DNA of 64,000 nucleotides from Niebla homalea (taxonomy: Eukaryota; Ascomycota; Lecanoromycetes; Lecanorales; Ramalinaceae): assembly GCA_019925105.1 (NCBI GenBank), contig JAHGAU010000033.1, positions 124,001 to 188,000 of the forward strand, read 5' to 3'. Shown in pieces: positions 32,936-45,547 of the stretch (the first letter of the stretch is position 1; each line of letters begins with the position of its first letter). A program made the translations under genes and the position numbers. The notes beneath the pieces are model-generated. The model saw nothing but the letters and a program-made list of their open reading frames with translations. It did not search any database and was not told the origin of the DNA.

Positions 32936-33519
32936 GATGAGCGCTGGCCAGCGCTTTTGTGTATTGAAGGCATGATCGCCGTCGACTTTGATTGGTAGGT
33001 CTCTGTTGCCAGTATGAGGTATGAATTGTCTACAATAGATAATGATAATGAGGGCACGGGTCCTCTTTCGGAATTAAAATATTCTCCTGCCTTGTCTGCC
33101 CCTGCGAATTAACGCGCACGCATCCTAGTGATCCTACGCTCGTCGCGTCCTGTTACACGAAAGCAAGCAAGCACGCTCTCCATCTCTTCTTAGATTAGGA
33201 GATATGGCCCATCGCCAATGGTGTGAAACCCGTATCGTGTTGCAAGGGCGATAATCAACCTCAGAGCGAGAGGTGCGGCGTCAGCCGTAGCAAATGACGA
33301 GTGTCACCCACCTGAATGGAGGCGGTGAGATGAATTTTCGGCTGTGTCGTAGCGCTCCAGAGCCGTCCAAATGTGCTTCACCTAATAGAGAAGAGCCTGT
33401 CTAGTGCTGAGCGGTAGCCAGCATGCTCCTTAAGATTCGAAGGCACTCGCGCAATCAATGCGCATTCGATTCGGAGACGATGTTACTCCCTATATGGATT
33501 CGAATTTTGAAAAAGTTGG

Positions 33520-33570
33520 CTGACTAAAACATTCCGTCCCCCTTCTGGAGGGACGGAATCTTTTAGTCAG
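33520..33570. repeat. Perfect-looking hairpin, 21-bp arms
   Basis: Arm 33520-33540 (CTGACTAAAAcATTCCGTCC and one more C) pairs with 33550-33570 with a single central mismatch, leaving a 9-nt loop. It may be a foldback remnant of a transposon end or a transcribed hairpin. Confidence 0.75.
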
Positions 33571-35484
33571 CGGGTCTTGGCGCGCCAAGACTCTAGGCAT
33601 TGGCAACATCCCCCACAACACCGATTTGGCATTAACACCACTACCACCAGTAGCGGACGATTAGCCGGGACTAACGGGCCAGGGATAAGTGGGAAGGACC
33701 GCGGAGTACTACGATGACGCAACGGTGACGGTACAGTCCAGTGAACCTTGAAATACACGCAGGCCCAGAACCTTCGACTAGGACGTCTGGATACGCTATG
33801 CCCTCATCTCCAGCTCCGGCTTCAGCATCGTCATCGTCATACTCATTACTACTCGCATCGCAATTTGGACCACTAACCTCTCGAACCTCACCCTTCAAGC
33901 TCTACATCATCCTCGAGCTTCTCACCAAAGCCGTACCTCACCTTTCATGACCTCTACACACGCGACCCCCCCCTCAAGACATCCACCAAATCGGTGGTGT
34001 CATCATCCCTCACGAACGCGTCGTCCGAATTGTTATTATCAAAGGTGCTACCACCTATGGCACTCAAAGACCTCTTCCACAAATTCACGAGGGCAACACC
34101 TTTCAGTCCATCCTCACCCAGGCTACCCTCACCGGCAAAGAGCTTGCTCGAGCAAGCAGTCAAGAAAGAGGGACACACCCAAACCACACTACTCCTCAAG
34201 CTTTGACGCCGTCGCAAGCACCGCCATTCAAGGTGTTGAAGAGACCTCCGTCTGAGATCCTGCATGAGCCTCGTGCCACCCATACACAAGTCAGGAGCTA
34301 GGCCCATCGAGAAGAAGTGATCCAGTGAGGTTTGCCTTGGAAGGCCAAAGAACTGTCCATCCATCGCACTCGCAACGGCTTCAAGCAAGTGGCCTCGCCA
34401 CAGACGGTCGGCTCTTTCATGAAGGGGTCATGGCTTCGATAAACCCCAGGGAAACTTCACCGGCGATCTTACAAAAGCCTTCATCAAAGATCTCGCAAAA
34501 GCCTCTACCGCAAAAAAGCTTCCACTGGAGAAGCCTTCAGCGGAGAGGCCACGTTACATCTACACATACAGAGGAAGGACAGACGCAATTATGACAGAGG
34601 CACGGATGAGCTACGAAGATTATTCGGAAAGAGAAGGAGCATACCCCTCATCAGCACCCCGACAAAGCCTGCTTAGCGAGCTGTGCATGGACAAACCCTG
34701 AATCTCATGGAGCAGAATCGGCTTCATGCCAAAGGGTTCACGATGAGGGCCTCACAACACCATAAGTGAGAGTGAGTGCTGACCCAGCAATACTCCGGAG
34801 ATCCCGGTTTTGAGCGATTCAGCTCTTGCAAAACACTCGAAATCCGGCCATGGCCCGGGTGGGGGCTTGCGAAAATTGCTCGGAGCGTCCTTTTGTCAAC
34901 ACCACGGCATGCGATCTGCTCCACGCTCATTACTCAACCACCACGCATGCGTTCCACGTCGATACGGCTCTTTGGTGCTTGGTATACCCATGTTTCTGGC
35001 TCCTGAGCTACTATTAACGTTGTTATGCCGAACCACTTCACTGTCACCAGGTCCCTAAGGGAACGGGACTTGAGAGCTACCGGGTCGATTTCTCCTCGGA
35101 GCCTCACCCGCAGAGCCACATGTCAGCACCGTATTTGAGAGCAGCATGTCAGCTCCGCTTCGAGCTCCGCACGCGAGAACCAGCAACACTGCGGCTCTTA
35201 AAGTCTGTCATGGTCACGGCTCTCAACCCAGTGTCATAGCTACGGAGATTTCGTCGATGTTTTTGTTTCCTTTTCCCGGCTTGCTTACTTGCGACCCGAG
35301 GGCGAGCCTTCTCCAAAAGAGGGGTTAGTGAACATAGGCCACACCAACAGGACCAAAACCAAGAAAACACACGTTCCCTACCTCTCCACCTCCGGGGTCA
35401 CTCTCTACGCCGCTATCGCCACCACAGAGTTACCAGGCTATAGCCATGCTTGAGAGCCACCAGTTCAATCCACTGAGCCGTATG

Positions 35485-35532
35485 TCAGCTCCGCACTTGA
35501 GCTCCGCACTTCAGCTCCGCACCTGAGAACTA
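35485..35532. repeat. Short tandem repeat of AGCTCCGCACTTG-like units
   Basis: Three consecutive units reading (C/G)AGCTCCGCACTT(G/C) or ..CCTG. Related copies lie near 35153-35172. No function seen. Confidence 0.6.
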
Positions 35533-38500
35533 TCCACACCACGGTTCATGTCATCAACAACTTCTATCCCAAAGTTACAAACTGCCTCAAAGCCCACCAC
35601 AGCTCTTCACTCACGAGAATCGTATTCATCCGTATACCGCCCATGATTGATTTTTCGCCGGCGTGGGCAAAACAGAAATGGAGACGCTGGTCCGGATCTG
35701 TCGCTTTAGCCGGTACCAAAGCAAATCTCTTAACATTCTCGGCATTCACTGGCCGTCAATCATGTGCTTTTAAGACCACCACTTTGTCATCACGTCACAA
35801 TAGCATGGCTCGATTGAACGTTCAGTTTGAGCACGGTATGGCTACGGGTCAGGGACGCTATCATGAGGAGATGGATGGATGGATTGGGATGGTGATTTCA
35901 GGTCAAACCTTTTCCCTTTTCTAGCGTACTGTTCGAGGGTAAGCCTTTTCCCAAAGGGACGGTAATGTTAAAGTGTGGAGCCGGACCTGAGCTGAGGCTC
36001 AACACACCCGCAACACCGGCTTGGCATTGCCCTTGACATCACCATCAACACCACTACTGCCGGTCCTGCATGACCTACCGTGTGTCATGGACAGGGTAGA
36101 AAGGGCCCTCAGGCCCCTTTACTCCTTCACTTTCTTTACTTTGGTGTCCTCAGCCACAAGTATGCCTTTCATGGGCCACCCCTGGGGCTGCACTCCAGCG
36201 TGACGCAACCACGGTGAAATCGGCTTTTGACGTGACGAAAGCCTCGGAAAGCTGTTAGCAAGACTCTTCTTACCTTCCAAAAGGAGGCTGACAACGTTGA
36301 TTGCGTAATTTACACTCGATTCAACATGCCTGGACAGAATGCTCCGACGACTGGGGAGCATACATTAGAGCCGAATCAAACAGGAGAGATCAATTTTGGG
36401 ATAATTCCAAGAGCTCCTGGCTGACCGCGCAACGATCAATGAGACAAACGAGAGGAGGAAAGCCGAGGACTCTTCCACTTTTAGATACTCCAGTCAAGGG
36501 ACCGTAGGGATTTGGGGACATCATAGAAGATGGCATATATGGGAATGTTACATGATCCCTTCTGTAACGCGCTGTGGGAGCCTCAAGCGATCAGTCACCA
36601 GTGATAGACCTTGTTAAACCCATCAATTTTTACCATGCCAAGCGATCATCACTAGCGGCGACAGCCTCAACGAGGAGAGCTGAGCTCCCTCCTCATTTTG
36701 GTTTGTGCGAAGGGCTTCATAGTGCAAGAGACCCAAACCGCACAGAATTTACAGTGATGAGGCACATCGCCTGCCACAGGCAAAGCCGGCGCAGTAACAC
36801 CTTAATTCTTCCCAGTAACCCCCGTCCTATCGTCTTCCGCTTTTCGCTCTCCTTCTACTTCGTCCGCTATCGCCACTACTCCCAGGGGTACTTCTGGCAA
36901 GGCCAGCCGTCGTCTCGAGCACCAGTGATCCGCCTCCTCCATTACCGCTCCGGCTGAGGACTTACATTACCGTGGAGGGAAGGGGGATCCACACCTCTAC
37001 GGCCAAGCAATGCGTTGAGTCCGCTTCCTCTCCCGGCTTCGTTGCTGATGAAAAGAGACCCCTCGTTATCCACCAGTTGGAGAGCTGGCTCTATCCTTGG
37101 TTGCTGAATCCCTCAATAAATTGCGCTCATCATAGATGTGTGGCGTTGGGGTATGTATATTCAGATCACCGTCAGAATGAAGTCTGCTTGTTAACGCCAC
37201 AGCAGCAGAACGTCTAGGACCAAGTGCACCTGCTTGGTAACAGCCTCAACAAGAAGATTGTCAAGGCCAAGAAAGCTGCCCACAATATGAATGATTCCTG
37301 TTGTTCCGGTAATAGAATAGCCTAGACCGGCCTCCACCATTCCAATGTGACCGTAGGAGTAACATGATGCAGGGGAAAGAAGACTGCGACGATGAGTCAG
37401 ATGACCTTCCTGCTAAACCAGAAGTCGATGTATCTTTGTGACCGGGGAAGCAGCAAGCCTCCTTGATTGGCGCACCATCAACGAGGACCTACTCCTCAGA
37501 GACCGTTGAGCGAGTGTTCAAGATTTCCGGCCCCGAAGAGATCAGTAAGTCCATAAGGGCCGCAACGCAACCTGGCTGCAAACATTCGCCTAGGCTGAAT
37601 CCAGTATGCTCGCAGCTACTCAACTAGAAAAATCAAGCTGAGGGCGCCGGTGACCACGTCCAGCAGGAACGAGAAGTGCGTCGCAGCAGCGACCAAAGTT
37701 GGCAGCGGACAAAAGCTTTTACAGAAGTCGCGAGGAAAGTTGCTAGTAAGATCGACGACGCTGGCGAAAAGGTGCCTTAAAAAACAGGTTTAAGCTCCGC
37801 GGGGAAAAGAAAGCAACCATCGTTTATAAAGCCGACGAATTCGATTTGCACAGGTTCAAACCGCTTTCGCATTTCTCCATCCCGAGGTGGTAAGTTGAAA
37901 CCAATTGCCTTTGATTTGAGAGAACGACCGGAGCAATTGAGTATAAGAGATGCACCCAGACGCTGAGTCGTTAATTAAAAGAGACAATTCGACACTCAGA
38001 CTTTGAAGAGAACTTGGCATAACGCGTCTTCTCATAAGATGTTTGGATCATACGGAATCCTGGCGGACGTAACACAGTTATAGGGTCAACTCTCCATCTG
38101 AGTCGTCGATAGAAGTGTTTTTATGCCTCTTACCAGATTGAGTAGGTCCACGATCGCAGACATGCTTGAGGTGCTTTGCCGCAACCGCGTTAGAACCAGG
38201 ATTCTTGTTTCCTTGGGAGATAAGAAAGGTGCTTTGATCCTTTGGACAGGAAACCGACGTAATGTGAATCTCCGAAACTTCTGCTCGGGATGGCTGGTAA
38301 CCAATGGCTATGTTTGATGGAAAGCATAATGGTTCCTATCGCCCAGCTGTTGTCGCCCATAGCAAGCACTAAACCTGCCGATTATATTCGAACTTGTGCT
38401 GACGTGGTAAGGTAAGCTTTACAGAGTAGCCGACGCCGCCTATCTGTCGTTTCGCGTCAGTAACAACAATAGCGAAAACCGCAACAGCCTACCCCTTAAA

Positions 38501-41500
38501 TCGTCGTCACCTTTTTCGATAGCTCTATCGGCTATAATAATGATAGGATACCCACAATGCCTGCAATAGCTTGGGAGCTTGTCGACAAGCCTCTCCTTTC
38601 ATCAGACCGTCCGATTTATGTACACGCGCCTTTCGTTGGGAACTCCCCGAGCTTCGTTGTGGACTTGGATGACTCAAGAGCCCTATTTCTCTCCTCTCAG
38701 GTATACTAATCAACTCTTTTATCATTCCTTTTACCTTCTTTATCTGGTTTCTTTCGCAATAAATGATTTTTGCGACAACAGGAGGAGATGTCTACCAAGT
38801 TAGATTGATTCCATTGAGCGGTCGGCAACTGAAGCCAGGCCCACAAGGAGCAGGCTCCATCAGCCTGCAATATCATAACAGTAACATAGATACTTTTAGA
38901 TTATGTCGTGTCCATTACCTAAGATTCGGGCGCCAAGTAACTAAGGCCTTGAGTGGATCAATACCTTTGGGTCCTGTATTATGCACTGCGGAAGGACCTG
39001 CCAGGGCGAGATGGACAAGTCTGCGCGGTTTCCGATAGAAGAAAAAGGTGATCGAGAGTCGCAGACCTTTGCGGCGCCCGTAACTTCTACCAAGTCCATT
39101 TTTCGTAGATCCCAGAGGCTTTAACGTCGCCAGCCCTCGCAGCAGATAGCGCCAGGATTCGTTTCAGCGATCCTACCTGCGATACGCACCAAGGTCAATG
39201 ACTGCGGCGTTATGTCGAAGATGGCGCAGGCAGGATGACGATCTACATGCAGTGATGGGGTATCAGTATACCTTCTGATCCCAAGGCAGGCAGCCGTTTG
39301 ATGGGGGCGCTCCGTATCGTGAGATAAGCAAGCGCTTAGGGATTGATAAACACTGAATGTATTAAGAATCAGCAGGATAATTTAAGAGATAAGAACGGGA
39401 AGTAGGAGAATGATGGTGCCTTCCCACCTCTCAGTCCGGCTCCTTTCGAACCCTTCATCAGAGGACGGATGAGAGTCCTTTGGCCACAGGAGTCAAAGTC
39501 ACAAAGAAGAGATGGTCATTTGGGGCTCTTGTCATCACCACTGGTTCAATTGAAAAGAAACGATACACTAGGCATACAGTTCAGTCCTAGCCCCGTTATT
39601 CACCCTCTTATGAACCCACCACCACCCGCCAACCCTCTTTCAGTAGAATCGTAAGGGACGATCGCCGCACATTGTGGCCAACCTCAAAGGCTGCGGCCTA
39701 CCAATGGCATCTTTATCGCGATAGAGTACCACCCTGTAGAGCTAGGGCGTACGTAAAGTAACAGCAAAAGGATAAAGATTTAAAGAGATGCCCAGAGAGT
39801 ATGAGGATGGGATTTTGGAAGACGGGAGCAGAACTGCTTTTGACTTGGCCGGAGCCACCAGCCTGGCTTGATCTGTACGCCGTCGGGTATAACTCCAGAG
39901 CGGCGCTCGGGCGGTCAAGTAGGCTGGCGAATATGTGTTACGTCAGCGACGATGTCAATTGGCAATTACGCAGCCTGGCGACCAGATCCGATCATGCAGG
40001 CGGCCGCACTCATGCAACTTAACGATCATATAGCCTAGCATTTGTATGCCTAGCCCACTTGAATTCCGGTATCCTGTGTCCCAATCGAGGTTTCATGTGC
40101 TTGCTGAGCCAGAGGTCAAAGCATCGATAACGTAGGGGCCGAATAGGATATCGATCTATACCGTTCGCTCCCCATTCTTCCTGTAAACATAACGTGATCT
40201 CCTCCTATATGTTTGTTGGTATCCTGGCAGTCGTGAGATGCCTTGGGTGGGGCTGAGGCTCGGGCCTGGCTTAATATGGTCTTAAGATTTGGTTATAGAT
40301 AAAAACTCGTAGCATTCGAAAATTTGTTAAGCCTTGGATCTCTGTTTAAATTGATCTAGCAGGAGGATTCGATCGACTCTTTGTTAAAGGAGAGACATTT
40401 CTGACATCGAAACGTAAAATGAAAGCGTCATCTTGATAAAGCTTGGCCATCGGAAAGATGTCCAGGTCGGAAGCCTTTACTGGACAATTTTACAAAGTTA
40501 ACATAATACATACGATGCAAAGATTGTGCAGATGATGATGTGAAGACTTTACCTGAACCGCCTCTCCTTGCGAGTTATTGGTGTCGCGATTAGGATAATA
40601 TCTTCCTCGCATTTGATTGGATCCTTATATCAGGACGTCCCTAAGCACGGGTGACTGATAATATGAAGCGAAACGAAAAAATGCCACCGCAGACACTGCA
40701 GTACAGGTTAAACGATTTCCATGGTTGGGGTGGAACTCCACCAAAGAATCTTTCCTCATCGTAAATCTCCAATATCCCATGGTCTCTTTCCAGATGACGC
40801 GCCAGCTTTGGGTTCGGCACCGGGACACGCTGTGAGAAAGATACGATACATCCATTGAGGATCTTGATGCGACAATCAAGCTGATGCATACGCGTTGTGT
40901 ATGGATCGCCATTGTACGTCGTACCTTGTCAATTGTTGACTATAAGTTTCATTACCACCTGAATGACCATCAACGGTAATAATAACTATCTTTGGGCGAC
41001 CTTCCATCCATTCCTCGTTCTTCTCAAGCCTGTTGCTCCTCGTGGAGAGACCTCCTCCCACGCCTATATCTTTGTGTCGTGATAGCCGCTGTCGGGGATT
41101 CTTGTACGTACTTAAACTACTCGTTTCCACCACTACCAACCAGTCACGGTCAGTGAAAGGCTCGAGACGACGATTGGCGAAGGTGGGGAGCTAACGCAAT
41201 ACAGCAGGACCTGTGGAAGTGACGGAGAAGAGTGTCCCATACGATGACTAATAGGCGCAGTACTTCATGCCGCCAAAAGCGATGATCCAGCCTTTTCACC
41301 GTGGCAATAATGCGCACCAAGAGCCAGTCGCTGAACGTGTACGCAGTGGCTATTGCAGCCCGTGCCAGGGCCACTGTCAAGTCTTCAACCCAGATGGACA
41401 GTCATCCATCTTCCCACAATAGTCAGCTCATCGCATACCACGAGCAGCAGTAGCCCAACATACCGCGGACAAGGTACCCGGGCCATTCTGATTATATTAC

Positions 41501-42345
41501 GAACAAGGGGGAATGAACATCAGAAATATGAGCGAGGCTGGAAGTAACCCTCACCGCCAGGAGAATAGCCCTTGGCACGACCCAGCCAGGTTCTCCGGAA
41601 ATGGTGACACTTTCCACTCCGACCCCTTGCCACGACGGTTGTAGGCCTTACTCAGGCAGCATCCTCGGCGATAATGCCCCGTCATCCCGACTTTGAAGCG
41701 GTGGTAGAAGAAGAAGGCATGGTGGAGCCTGATCCTGCGACGCCGGACAGCAAATGTAGCATACGACACTTTACCTTGAGATCAATATCCTGAGTTCAGG
41801 TAGGGAGACATCCAATCAGAAAGAGGCTGACCGTATGTCTTACGTTAATGGATAAGGCGTCTTCGCAGTTTCATTACCTTGGGACACTGTTACTGCCGAT
41901 CGCATCGATTGGAAACCGCCATGTAAATATGTTGCATACTAGTCCAAATGGCTATATCTTATACGATGAGCAGACTTTACTATTGAAGCAGAGGGGTACG
42001 TCTGTTCGAGCTTTTGGGTGCAGGTGAAGCGGAAGGAAGGTGGTAGCAAAATCTGATATGTCGAAATACGATGCTTCTGCCTCGCTCAATGAAGCCGCTG
42101 CAAGCCCCGTTCAGCAAATAGGGACGGAGCCGAAACACTCTCATCCGCCTTTGAGAGCAGAGTAAACGTCTCTGGTCTTTCGGAAGACCCTAAGCCGATT
42201 AGCATAGATCTCCATCCTTCAATCACGTCCCACTAACATTTCCGGCTGCTCAAGTCTTTGATCTCGCGAAGCCTTTTCGCGGTCTGCAAGACCATGTGAA
42301 TCGCAGGCCGCGGTACCCAGTGAAGCGTATCGTTACTATGTCAGC

Positions 42346-42929
42346 CTACGTCCGCTTTCGTCGGCAGCCCCTATCAGAAAGGCCGCAATAATTTCGACGA
42401 GGAGGAGGGAAGCGTATGCACTCACATGTCGAGCCGTTCTCGTCGCCAGCGGTCAAGGGCGGCAGCTCATGGCCATCTCGACGGCATATTTGACTGGCGC
42501 GCAATGGAATGGATACACATCTTGAACTTGGCGGCTGATCTTGATCAGGATGACTTTTTCGGTCTTTCTTGTTATGCATTGAAATCGTCCTTTCCACGGG
42601 CAATGTAATGGACAGAAGGTAGTGATTGGGTGTATGATTAACGATAGGATAGGGTTATTGGAAGGAGCATGAGTTGCGTACGGGCGGAGAGAGACTTCCC
42701 TTGGGGATTCTGGCTTAATCTCCTGCTCTCGACTTTCATTGGGAAGAATGGGGTAAAGCCATGACTCTCTCTTCTTTTGCAATGTCCGTCTCGATACAGA
42801 TTCAAGTAAAGCGATGTGAAAGTGATAGAACTCGTCAGAGATGGAACCAATCTAGCGAGAGAGTATTTCAGTCATTCGTAATGCAATCAAAATACCATTG
42901 AACCATATGACACCCGCTCCCCCCTCCCT
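42346..42929. other. Region downstream of the Zn2Cys6 gene
   Basis: Short overlapping frames on the minus strand (42603-42346, 42782-42453) are probably chance or UTR. No gene supported. Confidence 0.35.
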
Positions 42930-43757
42930 TCACTGGCGCCACCTAAGCCTATCCCCCGCGAAATCCGCCAATCGCTCCCAAGCGGACGGCATTTTCCTCT
43001 TTTGCTCATTTTCCCTCCCTTTGCTATCGTCAAGAGGGCAAGACGAAGCCGAGGGCGTTCCACCCGACGGTGATAACAGCGACAAGGATGATCGGGGTGT
43101 CTGGTTGGAGTCTTGACCACTCAGTCCCGTCCCCGACGACGACCCCGACGTGCCGCTGATGGCCATTCCTGCTGGCATCACTGTCTCATGCCGCGCAGCT
43201 AAGTTGGCGTACCCTAGACTATCCGAGGATCTAGGCGATGATGCATCGAGTGCGTGGAGCCAATCCTTGTCGAAGAAGAGCTCGATTTGGGCCTGCGTTG
43301 TTTGGACATGGTCAGTATTGTCGTAAAAGGTATTGTCGAAAGGTATACTGATGATCTCCAATTCGCGATTGGAAAGAGGGGGAGAAAGATGGCCTCAGCA
43401 GCAGACAAATCTTGGAAAACGGAAGAATACTAGCAGCGGTAGCAGCAGCGGCAACAACAGCACCCGCCATTGGAACAAAATTCATGAGTTGGATCCAACT
43501 CACGGGACCCGTTCTCGAAGGTTGGCACTTCAACCCCCGCTTTTTGCAGTATCCGCATTGGGACTGGCCCTGAGGCCTGATGCAGCGTTTGGATATACGT
43601 CGACATTCGGTGCACTGGTTGATTTGATGTAGTCAGTCGTCAATAGTGTTGAGGTCATGATTACGGAAAGGGGTGAATGGCGAAAGATAATGGAGGGAGG
43701 AAAATGGCAAACCGGCGTTTCATTACGTGTCGATGAAGCCATGTGTGTTGAAGCCAT
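42930..43757 (-). CDS. Small Zn2Cys6 binuclear-cluster protein (putative transcription factor)
   Basis: The middle exon (43614-43504) reads CTECRRISKRC, nine residues ending in C, then GYCKKRGLKC. That is C-x2-C-x6-C-x8-C-x2-C-x6-C, a canonical fungal Zn2Cys6 DNA-binding cluster. It is bounded by CCAG on one side and a GTGAGT donor on the other. Joining to exon 43355-42930 keeps the frame and adds 141 residues rich in Ser/Gly/Pro with a basic end (ENEQKRKMPSAWERL). A first exon at 43757-43713 is in phase but needs a weak GTTTGC donor. Total about 193 aa, much shorter than typical Zn2Cys6 regulators, with no middle homology region. Other start exons are possible. It lies about 19 kb from the biosynthetic genes; a regulatory link is not shown. 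Confidence 0.6.
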
Positions 43758-44686
43758 GTGTGTTGCAGGGGGTTGTCGTTGGAGGAGGTGGATTGAGGTA
43801 TGATCCGTCCTGCGTAGAGAATGGCTATAAGGGTCTTGCGGTGATGTGGGGTTGATGGATGGTTGGTAGGTAGAGACTGTTGGTCAGGCAGGCGGTTATC
43901 TGTGGAGGTAAGCGGATGAGGTTGAGCAGGTCGATGAAGAGAAAGACGAAGAAGAAGAAGAAGAAGAGGGGGAAAGCATGGAGAGATGTCTGGCCCCTCC
44001 TTCGAATGGAGACGTCATTGCCTGAACTTGCTCGATATCCTTTTAATTTGGTTACCCAAAATGGACATGACTTTTACGTCCAGCCGAGACATTCATTGTT
44101 GGCCTCGCACCACTTCCCCCTTTTCCTTTCCCCAATCTGGACGCGTCTGCTATTGCTTTTCAATACGATAGCGAGAGATCGATGACGGCAGAGAATCCGC
44201 GGGTACGAAGCCGCGGCTCCAAGACATACAATTTATCGTCCGGTGGGAATCCCGGGTAACGCCCAAAATTGTGAGTATCGTTCGTGGCCTCAGTCAAAAG
44301 CCTGACTCCTGTGCCACAAGCACACATAGTACATGGAACAACACCGTAGGACAGTCGTCGGAAGTCCCACTATCAGGGAGACAATGGTCCCGAAACGACC
44401 TCCTTGGGAGATATCACTTGACCGTAACATAGCCGACATGGCCGAGGACGTGGTGGAAGAGATGGTGCAAAGTACATGGGTTAAAGCAGGTGCTGTCATT
44501 GTCGCTATCAATAGGATCATGCGGAGTCTCGTCGTTAGGCAGAGCGGATCGCTCGAGCGGAGGGCGGAGGGAAGATTGTGAAAGCGGGCTCAACGGGTGG
44601 TAAGAGCAGAAGTCGATACTGTATGGGGTAAAATGGTAAGGCACCGTGGTTTCGAAAAGCCAGCGACGTGACGGCGAAAGGTTCGA
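43758..44686. other. Intergenic region
   Basis: Contains a GAAGAAGAAG microsatellite (about 43945-43965) and short frames on both strands, one of which (44333-44581 plus) is helical-looking (DRNIADMAEDVVEEMVQS). No domain; not supported as a gene. Confidence 0.3.
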
Positions 44687-45019
44687 TTAGAGTTTGCTGC
44701 GTTCCTGCTCGCGGCGCATAATAAAGTCCTTGATCCAAAGAGCTGTAATGTACATGATCATGAGTACGGCAAGGATCGCAAGGTATCGAATGGTGCGAGG
44801 TGAGGGTAAGAAGGCTTTCAGAAGAACGGTTCCGGTTTCAGGAACCTCCCATCCTCCTCTTTCATTCCTATTGTCTGTTTGAGCCTCTTCTTCCTCTTCT
44901 TGTCCATTTTCTTCCAATCCTGTTTCTTCCTGCTCTCCACCGCCTGTCTGGACCTCTTCCTCCTCGATTGGAGGGGCACGTCGTGATCTCGTCCCAAAAT
45001 CTCGCCCAGGTGTTGCCAT
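44687..45019 (-). CDS. Small acidic protein with one C-terminal membrane segment
   Basis: 110 aa from the ATG at 45019 (MATPGRDFGTRSRRAP). The middle is strongly acidic (Glu/Gln runs from IEEEEVQTGG to the DNRNERGG stretch). A hydrophobic helix YLAILAVLMIMYITALW at residues about 80-97 is followed by a short basic tail (IMRREQERSKL). The layout suggests a tail-anchored or single-pass protein of the ER or mitochondrial outer membrane with its acidic part in the cytosol. No family recognised. The frame stays open upstream to 45082; I chose the ATG directly before the regular composition begins. Confidence 0.5.
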   Translation of the reverse strand: MATPGRDFGTRSRRAPPIEEEEVQTGGGEQEETGLEENGQEEEEEAQTDNRNERGGWEVPETGTVLLKAFLPSPRTIRYLAILAVLMIMYITALWIKDFIMRREQERSKL

Positions 45020-45504
45020 TCTCAATGCTGAACCAGAGATTATTAGGGGCTGACGAAGCATACAAAACCTTCCGAGACGCAACAGACTTAATGGGGTTAG
45101 CGGTGAGGATGCTTAATGGTCGTATTATAAACTCGTGGGGCGGGAATTGATGATTCCCGAGATCGGAGAGATGACTGCCGGGACCTGCCTCACTTTTACG
45201 AACACGCTCATCCGTTTCTTTGTGCGAAAGGGAAAGGGAAACTCTCCGCGTAGAGCTGATGACAAGGGGCATGCTGCATGCGGCCGATGGACGGATCCTC
45301 CTTCGTACGGAGGCGGAGACGGAGCGACGGTCAGTGATAAGAGTCATTTTTGCCCAGGCCAAGATTCAAGACCGACCCTTTCATTTCAGCATGATCCCTT
45401 GACACGATTACGGTGGATCACGATCTTCGAAATACTGAGAATACGAGTACTCAATATTGAACGGATTCAGCGGGATTCAGGCGTGTCACTTTAAAGTTGA
45501 TCCT

Positions 45505-45547
45505 GGCACACACTAGTCGTGTAGGAGCCCCGCGACTAGTGTGTGCC
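45505..45547. repeat. Perfect 15-bp inverted repeat (hairpin)
   Basis: GGCACACACTAGTCG (45505-45519) and its exact complement at 45533-45547 are separated by 13 nt. It could act as a terminator-like or binding-site palindrome, or be a transposon footprint. No adjacent gene explains it. Confidence 0.8.

Larger units (their letters stand above)
32936..42345. other. 9.4-kb gene-poor, apparently decayed region
   Basis: Composition is ordinary (not RIP-like), yet no reading frame exceeds about 145 codons and no domain is recognisable. Segments around 33605-33660 and 36005-36070 are related (ACACCG(A/G)(T/C)TTGGCATT, ACACCACTAC), and an AGCTCCGCACTTG-type 15-bp repeat recurs at about 35155-35170 and 35489-35525. 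It looks like old duplicated or transposon-derived sequence worn down by indels. Non-coding RNAs cannot be excluded. Confidence 0.45.
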
